Assembly: GCF_000325705.1 (NCBI RefSeq)
Contig: NC_019904.1
Coordinates: 938,001 to 1,002,000, forward strand
Length of the DNA stretch: 64,000 nt
Direction: 5' to 3'
Source: Echinicola vietnamensis DSM 17526
GTDB taxonomy: Bacteria > Bacteroidota > Bacteroidia > Cytophagales > Cyclobacteriaceae
Below are positions 43,093 through 50,852 of the stretch, one piece after another. Within the stretch, counting starts at the first letter, position 1; each line of letters begins with the position of its first letter. The translations under genes and the position numbers were made by a program. The notes under the pieces are model-generated. The model saw only the letters and a list, made by a program, of their open reading frames with translations. It searched no databases and was not told the origin of the DNA.

Positions 43093-44169
43093 ATGAAACC
43101 TGTCAAAACGTACGAAGCCATCGGATTAATGTCAGGGACCTCTGGAGATGGGCTGGACATCGCTTACTGTACCTTTTGGAAAAACGACAAATGGCACTTT
43201 GAGATCGTCCAAGCCGAGACCATAGCATTCCCCAGTAAACTTGCCCAAAAGCTCCGACAGTCCCACCTGCTGTCTGCGGAGCAACTGGCCTTGCTGGATG
43301 TGGATTTTGGTGCTTGGATGGGGACACAAGTCCGGGAATTTTGTGAAAAGCACCGCCTGGCACCTTTGACTGTATGCTCCCACGGCCATACCGTATTCCA
43401 TCAGCCACACCTCGGCATGACCAAACAAATTGGTTCGGGATGGACCTTGCGGGAAAATGCTGGATTTCCGGTAATCAATGATTTCAGGAGCTTTGATGTG
43501 GCATTAGGTGGGCAAGGCGCCCCCTTGGCCCCAGTTGGGGATCACCTCCTTTTTCCTGACTATGAAGGCTGTCTTAACCTTGGCGGCATTTCCAATATTT
43601 CCATGGTCTACAAAGGACAGCGTATCGCCTTTGATGTGTCCCCCTTCAACCTCCTGCTCAATGAAATCGCCGCTAGAAAAGGACTAGCGTATGATGACCG
43701 AGGAATGCTTGCAGCTACCGGAAAAGTAAACACCACCTTCCTGGAACAGCTGAATGCCATCGACTTTTACACCTCCAAAAATGCAAAATCGCTGGGCAGG
43801 GAAGAAATTGAAGGGCTATTTTTGCCCCTCTTAGAGAAACACAACGACTCAGAAGAAAATTTGCTGGCCACACTTGTGGAACATTATGCCGTTCAAATTT
43901 CCACGGTAGTCCAGCAGTTTTTCCCCCCCGCTAATAACAGACTCCTCGTCACTGGAGGCGGGGCTTACCATGCATTCTTTATTGATCAGCTCCAAAAAAA
44001 ACTGGGGAATGAAACGACTGTCATCGTCCCAGAACCTTCTATCGTGGAGTTTAAAGAAGCGTTGATTTTTGCCTTCTTGGGCGTGCTGAGAATTAATAAC
44101 GAAATAAATACCCTTGCTGCTGTCACCGGGGCCTCAAGAGATAGCTGTGGAGGAGTGTATTACCCATAA
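43093..44169 (+). CDS. anmK: Anhydro-N-acetylmuramic acid kinase
   Basis: The 358-residue enzyme converts anhydro-MurNAc from peptidoglycan turnover to MurNAc-6-phosphate, the recycling branch toward GlcNAc-6-P. Motifs are GLMSGTSGDGLDI near the N-terminus (ATP phosphate loop), CSHGHTVFHQP, NDFRSFDVALGGQGAPLAPVGD with the catalytic Asp/Gln region, and LVTGGGAYHAFF. It diverges from coaX, whose start is 168 bp upstream. No recycling partner such as MurQ is in this window. Confidence 0.95.
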   Translation: MKPVKTYEAIGLMSGTSGDGLDIAYCTFWKNDKWHFEIVQAETIAFPSKLAQKLRQSHLLSAEQLALLDVDFGAWMGTQVREFCEKHRLAPLTVCSHGHTVFHQPHLGMTKQIGSGWTLRENAGFPVINDFRSFDVALGGQGAPLAPVGDHLLFPDYEGCLNLGGISNISMVYKGQRIAFDVSPFNLLLNEIAARKGLAYDDRGMLAATGKVNTTFLEQLNAIDFYTSKNAKSLGREEIEGLFLPLLEKHNDSEENLLATLVEHYAVQISTVVQQFFPPANNRLLVTGGGAYHAFFIDQLQKKLGNETTVIVPEPSIVEFKEALIFAFLGVLRINNEINTLAAVTGASRDSCGGVYYP

Positions 44170-44605
44170 CACCATAATATAAAGGTAATCTCTTCTCCTG
44201 AACCGGGCACTTACCCCAAGCCAATACCCAAAAAAGACCACGTCTCTTGTGCACTGTCCAAGGATCCTTCCAGTCCTAGACGCATTATATTGCCTTGAGG
44301 CGGTATCATAATCAACTTAATGGATTCGTTACCAAATCATCGCTCCCTTTTATAGGCATTTAAGACCGCCTTGCTAGTTTCATGAAAAAAGGAGATAATT
44401 TGAATACTTTTCCTTACATTAATGGGATTATCCAACGGCGATAGAAAAAGTAGAAGGCCTTTGTAAAACCCAAATAGAGTAACCATGAAAACCTGTATTT
44501 TACACTATTCTCAAGTCTTAAGTACGAAAATAAACTTGTTTTTACTTTTTTAACAAAGACAACTGAAAGATCAGCCTTAAAAATAGCCTGATTATGAATT
44601 TTTCA
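44170..44605. other. 0.44-kb spacer, nothing recognised
   Basis: Between anmK and the promoter of the dehydrogenase gene I see no gene, repeat or convincing hairpin. The stretch is A/T-rich from about 44330 on. Confidence 0.6.
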
Positions 44606-44613
44606 TATTTTTG
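44606..44613 (+). promoter_or_regulatory. -7 element (TATTTTTG) of the dehydrogenase gene
   Basis: TATTTTTG fits TAnnTTTG and lies 23 nt before ATG 44637. It overlaps an in-frame GTG at 44613, which argues against that GTG as a start. Confidence 0.5.
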
Positions 44614-44636
44614 TGCAACCTGATAAATCTTATCGT

Positions 44637-45863
44637 ATGGACAAACTGCTTAAACAGTTTGAGGACAAAAAGCCTGAAATTGTTTTCGAATGGAGTGACA
44701 GCGATTCGGAAGCTGAAGGTTGGGTAGTGATCAATTCCCTGAGGAACGGTGCGGCAGGAGGTGGTACGCGGATGCGTAAAGGGTTGGACAGAAGGGAAGT
44801 GGAATCTCTGGCCAAAACCATGGAGATAAAATTCACGGTTTCTGGCCCACCCATCGGCGGTGCTAAATCCGGTATCAACTTTGATCCAGATGACCCCCGA
44901 AAAGACGATGTTCTGAAAAGGTGGTTTGAAGCAGTGATGCCCTTATTGAAGAATTATTATGGTACAGGCGGGGATTTGAATGTTGATGAAATCCATGCGG
45001 TAATCCCCATCACCGAGTCATACGGACTTTGGCATCCACAGGAGGGTATCGTAAATGGATATTTTCACGCTACCGAACCACAAAAAATCAAAAAGATCGG
45101 GCAATTGCGCCAAGGAGTCTCCAAGGTACTGGAAGATCCACACTACACTCCGGATGGCCCAAAAAAGTATACGGTGTCGGATATGATTACGGGATTTGGT
45201 GTTGCAGAAGCTGTAAAGCATTATTATTCGCTTTGGGGTGGCCAGCTAAAAGACAAACGGGCCATTATCCAAGGCTGGGGGAATGTAGCTTCTTCGGCGG
45301 CCTGCTTTCTGGCAGTGGAAGGCGTCAAGATCGTAGGCATCATCGATCAGTCAGGAGGAATAATCAATACCGATGGGCTCAGCTTAGATGAGGTTCGAAA
45401 GCTTTTCCTAAACAGAAAAGGCAATAAATTGGTCGCTGATGAGTTAATTCCATTTAAGGCCATGGATCAAATCGTTTGGGATTTAGCCCATGAGATATTC
45501 ATTCCTGCGGCAGCCTCCCGACTGGTGACGCAGCAACAGTTGGATCGGCTTATTGAGGGAGGCTTGGAAGTGATTTCTTCCGGGGCCAATGTACCCTTTG
45601 CCGATAAGGAAATCTTCTTCGGACCAATCGCACTTTCTGCGGATCAACGGATTGGGCTCATACCAGACTTCATCGCCAACTGTGGGATGGCACGGGCTTT
45701 TGCCTATCTCATGGAAGATCACAGTGAAGTAACGGACCAGGCCATTTTTGAGGATGTCAGCCAAACCATCTTGAAGGCTTTGAAAAAAACCTCAGATGTA
45801 CATGCCTCCAAAACGGGAATTGCAGCGAAATCTTTTGAAATCGCATTGCGCCAATTGATATAA
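44637..45863 (+). CDS. Glu/Leu/Phe/Val dehydrogenase family protein
   Basis: The 408-residue enzyme has the dimerisation domain with the K-A/G-rich substrate region: NSLRNGAAGGGTRMRKGLDR and FTVSGPPIGGAKSGINFDP, the latter containing the catalytic-type Lys and Gly motif. An NAD-binding domain follows, with AIIQGWGNVASSAACFLAVEG (Rossmann loop) and VISSGANVPFADKE. Members oxidatively deaminate Glu or branched-chain amino acids. The substrate cannot be told here. The R-N-G-A-A-G-G-G-T-R start is characteristic of a Bacteroidota subgroup annotated only to family level. It stands alone, 184 nt before NhaD. Confidence 0.9.
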   Translation: MDKLLKQFEDKKPEIVFEWSDSDSEAEGWVVINSLRNGAAGGGTRMRKGLDRREVESLAKTMEIKFTVSGPPIGGAKSGINFDPDDPRKDDVLKRWFEAVMPLLKNYYGTGGDLNVDEIHAVIPITESYGLWHPQEGIVNGYFHATEPQKIKKIGQLRQGVSKVLEDPHYTPDGPKKYTVSDMITGFGVAEAVKHYYSLWGGQLKDKRAIIQGWGNVASSAACFLAVEGVKIVGIIDQSGGIINTDGLSLDEVRKLFLNRKGNKLVADELIPFKAMDQIVWDLAHEIFIPAAASRLVTQQQLDRLIEGGLEVISSGANVPFADKEIFFGPIALSADQRIGLIPDFIANCGMARAFAYLMEDHSEVTDQAIFEDVSQTILKALKKTSDVHASKTGIAAKSFEIALRQLI

Positions 45864-45932
45864 TGTGGAAAAACTACTTATCAGGAATAAAGATTAACAT
45901 AAAATTAATTTATTCCGACCATATGAATTTAT

Positions 45933-45965
45933 TTTGGTGGGTTTGGTTCAAATTCTGTAGTTTAG
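45933..45965 (+). promoter_or_regulatory. Candidate promoter of nhaD
   Basis: TTTG (45933-45936) and TAGTTTAG (45958-45965), separated by 21 bp, resemble the -33 TTTG and -7 TAnnTTTG elements, with one mismatch at the last T of the -7 element. It would give a leader of about 75 nt before ATG 46048. Confidence 0.35.
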
Positions 45966-46047
45966 GGGTGCGTATTCCTTCAACTACTTTTATCCCTAGC
46001 GGTAAAAAGAATCAAAACCTAAGACGAATTAATCTAATTCTATTTTA

Positions 46048-47574
46048 ATGAAGAACATTATTATTGCTTTTGGGATTGTTTGGGGGGCAGTGTTTTATAC
46101 AGGCTCAGCCAGTCTCATGGCTCAAAACAATCACCAAACTACAGAAGTATCAGCACATCAGGAGGGACACGAAGACCAAAAGGATCATGCATCGGACCCG
46201 CACCATGCAGATGCCCATGCTGAAGGAGAAGCCGAACATGCCCACGCACCCGTTTGGCTGGTTATTCCGTTTGTGGTCCTGTTACTGATGATCGCTACCG
46301 GGCCATTGTTTTATGAGCATTTCTGGCATCATAATTATCCCAAGGTGGCCATTATCCTGGCAGCTTTGGTGGTGCTTTACTATATATTCGCCATGCACAA
46401 TACGCATGCTCCTGTCCATGCGCTGGCCGAATACCTCCAATTTATCGCCTTACTTGCTTCCTTGTACATCGCCTCAGGCGGGATTATGATCAGTATAGAC
46501 AAAAAATCCACGCCGCTGGCCAATGTCACTTTGCTGATCGTAGGATCCATCATCGCTAATTTGATCGGTACCACAGGAGCCTCCATGCTACTCATCAGGC
46601 CATTTATCCGGTTAAACAAAAACAATATTCGGGCGTACCACATTATTTTCTTCATCTTTATGGTCAGTAATGTCGGTGGCTCCCTAACCCCCATCGGAGA
46701 TCCTCCCTTGTTTTTAGGCTTCCTGAAAGGAGTACCTTTCTTCTGGACCTTAGAGCACAATTGGCCAGCATGGATAATCGCTTTGATCATTCTGGCTACG
46801 GCATTCTTCTTTATTGATAAGAAGCTTGGTTGTGCTGCCAATGATGACGAAATAGAAGATACCACTTCATATTCGAATAAAATTTCCCTGATCGGCTCCA
46901 AAAACTTCCTGTGGTTACTGATCGTGATCATTTCCGTATTCTTGGATCCCAATGTACTGGATTGGGTACCGGCCATTGTCTATGACGGCACCAAATTCTC
47001 ATTCATCCGGGAGCTGATCATGTTTTCGGTAGCGTTCTTTTCTTATAAGTTTGCCGATAAAAGAGCCATCAAAGGCAACGAGTTTAACTTCGAGCCTATC
47101 CGGGAAGTGGCCTTTATATTTATCGGGATTTTTGGCACCATGATGCCTGCCTTGGAGTTAGTGGGTAACTTTGCCAAATCACCCGCAGGTGCAGAGCTGA
47201 TCACCCATAACAGCCTCTATTGGGGCACAGGGTTGCTATCAGGATTCTTGGACAATGCGCCAACGTACCTTAACTTCCTTGCTGCAGCCATGGCTTCCAG
47301 GGGAGCGACTATTAGTGATGTAGAAATGGTGAGGACTTTTGCCATGGACGGCTACCATGATTCTGCCTTCCAGCTGATGGCCATATCCATTGCTTCGGTG
47401 TTCTTTGGCGCCATGACCTATATCGGAAACGGCCCTAATTTTATGGTAAAATCCATCGCCGAGCAATCAGGCATCAAAATGCCTTCCTTCTTCGGTTACA
47501 TCATTCGGTTTTCCATACCGATCCTTTTACCGGTATTGATCATTACATGGCTGATATTCTTTGCCTTTGTTTAA
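46048..47574 (+). CDS. nhaD: Sodium:proton antiporter NhaD with His-rich periplasmic N-terminus
   Basis: The 508-residue protein has a signal-like N-terminus (FGIVWGAVFYTGSASLMAQ), a His/Asp/Glu-rich stretch (about residues 27-69, nine His) and then about 11-12 membrane helices of the NhaD/ion transporter superfamily. Family hallmarks are SNVGGSLTPIGDPPLFLGFLKG, IGTTGASMLLIRP, and GLLSGFLDNAPTYLNFLAA, with the acidic/Asn residues used for Na+/H+ exchange. It should keep sodium low and pH stable, useful for a marine or salt-adapted organism. It is followed by a terminator. Confidence 0.92.
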   Translation: MKNIIIAFGIVWGAVFYTGSASLMAQNNHQTTEVSAHQEGHEDQKDHASDPHHADAHAEGEAEHAHAPVWLVIPFVVLLLMIATGPLFYEHFWHHNYPKVAIILAALVVLYYIFAMHNTHAPVHALAEYLQFIALLASLYIASGGIMISIDKKSTPLANVTLLIVGSIIANLIGTTGASMLLIRPFIRLNKNNIRAYHIIFFIFMVSNVGGSLTPIGDPPLFLGFLKGVPFFWTLEHNWPAWIIALIILATAFFFIDKKLGCAANDDEIEDTTSYSNKISLIGSKNFLWLLIVIISVFLDPNVLDWVPAIVYDGTKFSFIRELIMFSVAFFSYKFADKRAIKGNEFNFEPIREVAFIFIGIFGTMMPALELVGNFAKSPAGAELITHNSLYWGTGLLSGFLDNAPTYLNFLAAAMASRGATISDVEMVRTFAMDGYHDSAFQLMAISIASVFFGAMTYIGNGPNFMVKSIAEQSGIKMPSFFGYIIRFSIPILLPVLIITWLIFFAFV

Positions 47575-47599
47575 GAAAAAAACCACCAATTGATAAATC

Positions 47600-47640
47600 A
47601 AAAGCGCCTGGGCCAGCAATGGTTTGGGCGCTTTTTGGTT
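47600..47640 (+). terminator. Terminator after nhaD
   Basis: AAAAGCGCC (47600-47608) and GGCGCTTTT (47627-47635) form a 9-bp stem with an 18-nt loop, then TGG. It lies 25 nt past the nhaD stop. The trailing T-run is inside the stem arm. Confidence 0.75.
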
Positions 47641-47704
47641 CGGAACACCCTCACTTGACGAACCACGGATCAGGCCACCTGTAAAAGGGATGAACCCAGT
47701 TTTG

Positions 47705-47892
47705 GGATCAACCCATACTACTGAGGCAATAAATTTCTTTGGTTCTTGAAACAATGATAGCCACCAAGGCTCAAAGGCACTAAGCAATTATCTTCCTTTA
47801 GGCCTAGGTTGCAGCATCCACTTGGTGAATATGAGACTCTTTGGTTTGCTTATTTATGCGTGGTATTACCATTTGGCCACCTGCCAATCCCA
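47705..47892. repeat. Direct repeat unit L, left copy (contains inverted family F)
   Basis: GGATCAACCCATACTACTG, AAATTTCTTTGGTT, AACAATGATAGCCACCAAGG, CCTTTAGGCCTAGGTTGCAG and ATCCACT-GGTGAATATG all recur in the same order in the right copy, shifted by about 286 bp. The inner part, read on the minus strand, is the family F repeat seen at 1728 and 22378. Confidence 0.75.
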
Positions 47893-47910
47893 ACTTTTCA
47901 GATTTACTAT

Positions 47911-47985
47911 ATCTAAAGCATCCTATCTGTGTACATCAGTGTTCATCCGTGACCAAAGTGCAACCGCAGGTGGTAAGAAATACAT
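47911..47985 (+). repeat. Dispersed intergenic repeat, family E, copy 2
   Basis: Blocks AAAGCATCCTATCTGTG, ATCAGTGTTCATCCGTGACC, and GCAACCGCAGGTGG match the copy at 48739-48812. The first two also match, inverted, the copy at 22200-22249. Confidence 0.7.
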
Positions 47986-47990
47986 TGAGT

Positions 47991-48183
47991 GGATCAACCC
48001 ATACTACTGGAGGCGATAAATTTCTTTGGTTATCGAAACAATGATAGCCACCAAGGCTTGAAGGCACTAGGCAATTATTTTCCTTTAGGCCTAGGTTGCA
48101 GCATCCACTGGGTGAATATGGGAGGTTGTGATATGTTAATTTATGCGTGGCCTTACCATTTTTGACCACGTGCCAGTCCCAAA
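47991..48183. repeat. Direct repeat unit L, right copy
   Basis: Same blocks and order as the left copy (47705-47892), with scattered base changes such as GGAGGCGATAAATTTC for GAGGCAATAAATTTC. The divergence shows the duplication is not very recent. Confidence 0.75.
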
Positions 48184-48325
48184 CCCCATGCAGGAATCGA
48201 AGGCTGAAAGCCTTTTATCATCCTAGCCCAAGGCAAGGCCTTGGGGTGTAGTCGCCATAATTTCTTCCTTTCAGGCTGAAAGCCTAGCTCAGCACTTCGG
48301 TAAACACCGTCTTGATGCAAAATGG

Positions 48326-48405
48326 GATCAAGCTACTTTTCCAAGGAATGAATGTTGACATGCTCTTATGAAAAAACTTTACACGGTTAAACAATGGTTT
48401 CCGCC
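48326..48405 (+). repeat. Dispersed intergenic repeat, family D, copy 2
   Basis: GATCAAGC, GGAATGAATGTTGACAT, CTCTTATGAAA, ACACGGTTAAACAATGG align with 21813-21895. It directly precedes the family A copy. Confidence 0.6.
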
Positions 48406-48417
48406 ATGGGTGCTGAC

Positions 48418-48545
48418 GGGTTTTAGCGGGAATTTATGGGGAATAGGGTGGGAAATGCGGCTAAAACCAGCCATGTTGAATGGGGTAAGTTACCATGGGT
48501 AAAACCCATGGCTATGGATGTGTCGCCCCTCCGGGGCTGGCTTTC
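48418..48545 (+). repeat. Dispersed intergenic repeat, family A, copy 2
   Basis: GCGGGAATTTATGGGGAAT, AATGCGGCTAAAACCAGC, ACCATGGG, GGCTATGGATG and TCGCCCCTCCGGGGCTGG follow the order of the copy at 16158-16285. The end contains the palindrome CCCCTCCGGGG. Confidence 0.7.
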
Positions 48546-48738
48546 TAGTATATATCACACACCATACCAGGGATCAAGCAATATTTGCGAGGGCAGCTTC
48601 CTTAGAAGGATGGCATTTTATTTATGAACTAGATAAATCCAAGCTTTGCCGATAAGCCCCCTTCATCAGCAAAGGCATGTGCATCGTAAACTTTTAAGTC
48701 ACGTAAGCCAAGGATTAAAAGGAGCAACACAGATTTTC

Positions 48739-48812
48739 AATGCCTCAAGCATCCTATCTGTGTACATCAGTGTTCATCCGTGACCAAAGAGCAACCACAG
48801 GTGGCAAAGAAC
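48739..48812 (+). repeat. Dispersed intergenic repeat, family E, copy 3
   Basis: AATGCCTCAAGCATCCTATC, TGTGTACATCAGTGTTCATC, and GAGCAACCACAGGTGGCAAAG match copy 2 at 47911 and, inverted, copy 1 at 22200. Confidence 0.7.
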
Positions 48813-48867
48813 ATATTTACCCACCGAAATAGGCTGGCCTCAACATTTCGGAATGATCCAAAAAAAA

Positions 48868-48892
48868 CCCTTCTTGGTTTTAACAAGAAGGG
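48868..48892 (-). terminator. Terminator of the ECF sigma / partner genes
   Basis: CCCTTCTTG (48868-48876) and CAAGAAGGG (48884-48892) form a 9-bp stem, followed on the minus strand by TTTTTTTTGG. It lies 28 nt past the stop at 48920. Confidence 0.88.
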
Positions 48893-48919
48893 CTGCTATT
48901 CAATATTCAATGCTTACGT

Positions 48920-49156
48920 TTAGACTTTTTCGAGTCCAGAAGATTTGGATTTCTTCAGAATGGCTTTTATCGTTTTTTCGGATGGTTCCAGCACCATATC
49001 GTTAAGCCGACCAAGCATGTCCAGCGTATCCAGATATTCCTGCATCAAGCATTTGTCCTTTTGCAAAATCTGCTCAAAGGCAATGCTTTCCTCATCGCTC
49101 ATTTCCTGATATACATATTGTATCAGTTGTTCACTTGGGGTAAAATATTTTGTCAT
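48920..49156 (-). CDS. Small protein overlapping an ECF sigma gene, possible sigma regulator
   Basis: The 78-residue protein (MTKYFTPSEQLIQYVYQEMS...) is helical and acidic-to-neutral, with a middle LQKDKCLMQEYLDTLDMLG and a Lys-rich end ILKKSKSSGLEKV. It starts inside the 3' end of the sigma gene (about 26 nt overlap), so the two are coupled. Small conserved proteins in this position in Bacteroidota begin with a similar T-P-S-E-x-L-I-x-Y-V-Y-x-E segment and are suspected anti-sigma-like factors. There is no zinc-binding H-x-x-x-C-x-x-C motif. An ATG at 49165 would add three residues. Confidence 0.7.
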   Translation of the reverse strand: MTKYFTPSEQLIQYVYQEMSDEESIAFEQILQKDKCLMQEYLDTLDMLGRLNDMVLEPSEKTIKAILKKSKSSGLEKV

Positions 49157-49733
49157 AGGCAACATTTATTTGTTTCAACTTTTTGCGCATGTTGATGAGC
49201 GCGTACCGCATTCTTCCAAGTGCCGTGTTGATGCTTACACCCGTCTGGTCAGCAATTTCCTGAAAACTCAAATCCATATAATGCCGCATGATCAGCACCT
49301 GTTTTTGGCTCTCTGGAAGTTCATCAATAAGATCTCTTACCAAAGCGTGAGTTTCGTCTTTGACCTGCTGGTCTTCGACATTGGAATCAGCAAATTTTAG
49401 TGTATTGAACAGATTAGAGCCATCCTCCATCATAATGAAAGGATAACGCTTCATCTTCCTGAAATAGTCTACAGCCAAGTTGTGCGCGATCCGCATCAAC
49501 CACGGCTGAAATTTTCCTTCTTCGTTATATCGGTCTGAATTCAAGGTCTGGATAACTTTGACAAATACATCTTGAAGTAAATCTTCTGCCAAACCCTGAT
49601 CTTTTACTATCATATAAATCGTCGTAAACACACGGGATTTATATTTATCTACCAACACTTCAAAAGCAGCCTCGCTCCCATTTCTATACTGAGCGATCAA
49701 TTCACTGTCTTTCGGTCTTAACCTTTTACTCAT
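49131..49733 (-). CDS. RNA polymerase sigma factor, ECF type
   Basis: The 200-residue ECF sigma factor has region 2 (AAFEVLVDKYKSRVFTTIYM, DQGLAEDLLQDVFVKVIQTL, FQPWLMRIAHNLAVDYFRKMKR) and region 4 (LPESQKQVLIMRHYMDLSFQEIAQ, INTALGRMRYALINMRK). Promoter elements on the minus strand (-33 TTG about 49838, -7 TACATTTG 49810-49817) predict a leader of about 70 nt. The overlapping small protein follows, then a strong terminator. The target promoters are unknown. Confidence 0.93.
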   Translation of the reverse strand: MSKRLRPKDSELIAQYRNGSEAAFEVLVDKYKSRVFTTIYMIVKDQGLAEDLLQDVFVKVIQTLNSDRYNEEGKFQPWLMRIAHNLAVDYFRKMKRYPFIMMEDGSNLFNTLKFADSNVEDQQVKDETHALVRDLIDELPESQKQVLIMRHYMDLSFQEIADQTGVSINTALGRMRYALINMRKKLKQINVAYDKIFYPK

Positions 49734-50137
49734 AAATTCTGACGTTTAAATAACGTAGAAGTCTACTTCATATTGCGGGATTTAGGGTTGAAACAATAGT
49801 TGTTAAAGCCAAATGTAGATATTTGAAATACACAATGCAATGAAACAACTGATTTTTTTATTAAATTTATAGGCATCTTAGATGGATAATCCAAATTAAA
49901 GATTGTTATTTTCGTTTCAGCAGAATATTCGACTGATTGCTAAAACAGGAAAAATAATCTTAACCATAGTCAATTTTTGTACCAAAACATACGAAAAACC
50001 GTACCGCCATGGACTTGTAACAAAAATTCTTCTTAAAGTAATAAAACTACATATTTTTCGTAACCTAGATGGCGCGTTTATTGTGGAGCTCATGTGATAC
50101 CTGTGGAAATAGTCAACAACGCTTTAAAAAATTTGTC
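49734..50137. other. 0.4-kb divergent spacer between sigma and SIMPL-like gene
   Basis: It holds the sigma-gene promoter (49810-49840, minus strand). The plus-strand promoter of the SIMPL-like gene is not clear. The rest is A/T-rich with no ORF that I trust. Confidence 0.6.
49810..49840 (-). promoter_or_regulatory. Promoter of the ECF sigma gene
   Basis: CAAATGTA (49810-49817) reads TACATTTG on the minus strand. A TTG on that strand (CAA at 49838-49840) lies 20 bp upstream. Spacing and both elements fit the Bacteroidota -33/-7 pattern. Confidence 0.6.
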
Positions 50138-50773
50138 ATGCACCGATTCATGTTAAAAAATTGCTTTTTTTTGCTATTGTGCATTTGCCTAGGCTCGTGT
50201 AATGTCACTACCCCGAAGGAAGAAAACACTATAGAACTTATCGGAATTCATCACATCGAATTGACCGATCTCAAACCGTGTATCAACGTAAGCTTCAACG
50301 GAACCTTAGCCCAAAAAAACACACTTTCAGACCTGCTTGAAAGCGATGACATGAAGGAATTTAGGGTGGATAAAACCAATGAAAACTTCTACAAAGATGG
50401 CATGTACGACAACAAAGACCAAACAGGAAGTTTTATTTATGGTGTCAACTATACCATAGTGCTGAATAGCCTTTCCGAAAAAGACCGCATCAGTGAACTG
50501 CTCAAAGAGAAAGACATTCCTGCCAACATCAACAGTAATGGGTACTTTGTATCCCCTGAAACGAACAGTACGTTACAGGACAAGGCATTCCAAAAAGCCT
50601 TGGCAAATGCCAAAACCCGCATCACCGCCTATGCCGACTCCCTTGATATGCACGCTGAAATAATCGGGGTGGAAGAGTTGGATGATTATCAACTATACCC
50701 TGTAGATGGGATTGTCTACAATGATAAATTGATCAAAAAAATCAAAGTTAAGGCTCATTTAGTGGAGGATTAA
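50138..50773 (+). CDS. SIMPL (DUF541)-like lipoprotein
   Basis: The 211-residue protein has a lipoprotein signal ([17 protein letters not shown], Cys about residue 21 from ATG 50138). Its mature part ends with [31 protein letters not shown], the A-x-x-x-A-R-x-x-A-x-x-x-A helix and following strand of the SIMPL/DUF541 family. These periplasmic proteins form oligomers, and their role is unsettled (some are linked to oxidative stress). An alternative ATG lies at 50150. An ORF from 50069 would add 23 residues ahead of the signal peptide, which is unlikely. uvrA follows. Confidence 0.7.
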   Translation: MHRFMLKNCFFLLLCICLGSCNVTTPKEENTIELIGIHHIELTDLKPCINVSFNGTLAQKNTLSDLLESDDMKEFRVDKTNENFYKDGMYDNKDQTGSFIYGVNYTIVLNSLSEKDRISELLKEKDIPANINSNGYFVSPETNSTLQDKAFQKALANAKTRITAYADSLDMHAEIIGVEELDDYQLYPVDGIVYNDKLIKKIKVKAHLVED

Positions 50774-50838
50774 TCCGTCGGGGAACTTTTCCAGTGAATT
50801 CAGCTTTAAACAAATTACCAATTCACAGGTTGACTTGG

Positions 50839-50846
50839 TATCTTTG
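50839..50846 (+). promoter_or_regulatory. -7 element (TATCTTTG) of uvrA
   Basis: TATCTTTG matches TAnnTTTG, ending 6 nt before ATG 50853. The in-frame TTG at 50835 lies partly within the element and cannot be the start if this promoter is used. Confidence 0.55.
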
Positions 50847-50852
50847 TACGCT

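Larger units (their letters stand above)
47641..48867. other. 1.2-kb repeat island without genes
   Basis: There is no supported ORF. The region contains an imperfect direct duplication (47705-47892 and 47991-48183), two copies of family E (47911-47985 and 48739-48812), one of family D (48326-48405) and one of family A (48418-48545). AGGCTGAAAGCCT-type palindromes lie between about 48200 and 48290. All the named families recur in other spacers of this window. It looks like a landing zone or decayed mobile segment. Confidence 0.75.

Noticed and set aside
44613..44636. GTG-initiated start of the Glu/Leu dehydrogenase
   Set aside because: GTG overlaps the end of the -7 element TATTTTTG, so it would lie upstream of the mRNA start. 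ATG 44637 is used.
47822..48044. Overlapping ORFs of 65-67 codons in the repeat island
   Set aside because: They follow the direct repeats and family E words in different frames and have no family features.
47641..48867. CRISPR array in the repeat island
   Set aside because: Repeats are long, diverged and unevenly spaced, with no constant spacer size and no cas genes nearby.
50835..50852. TTG-initiated start of uvrA
   Set aside because: It lies partly within the TATCTTTG promoter element. ATG 50853 fits the N-terminus.
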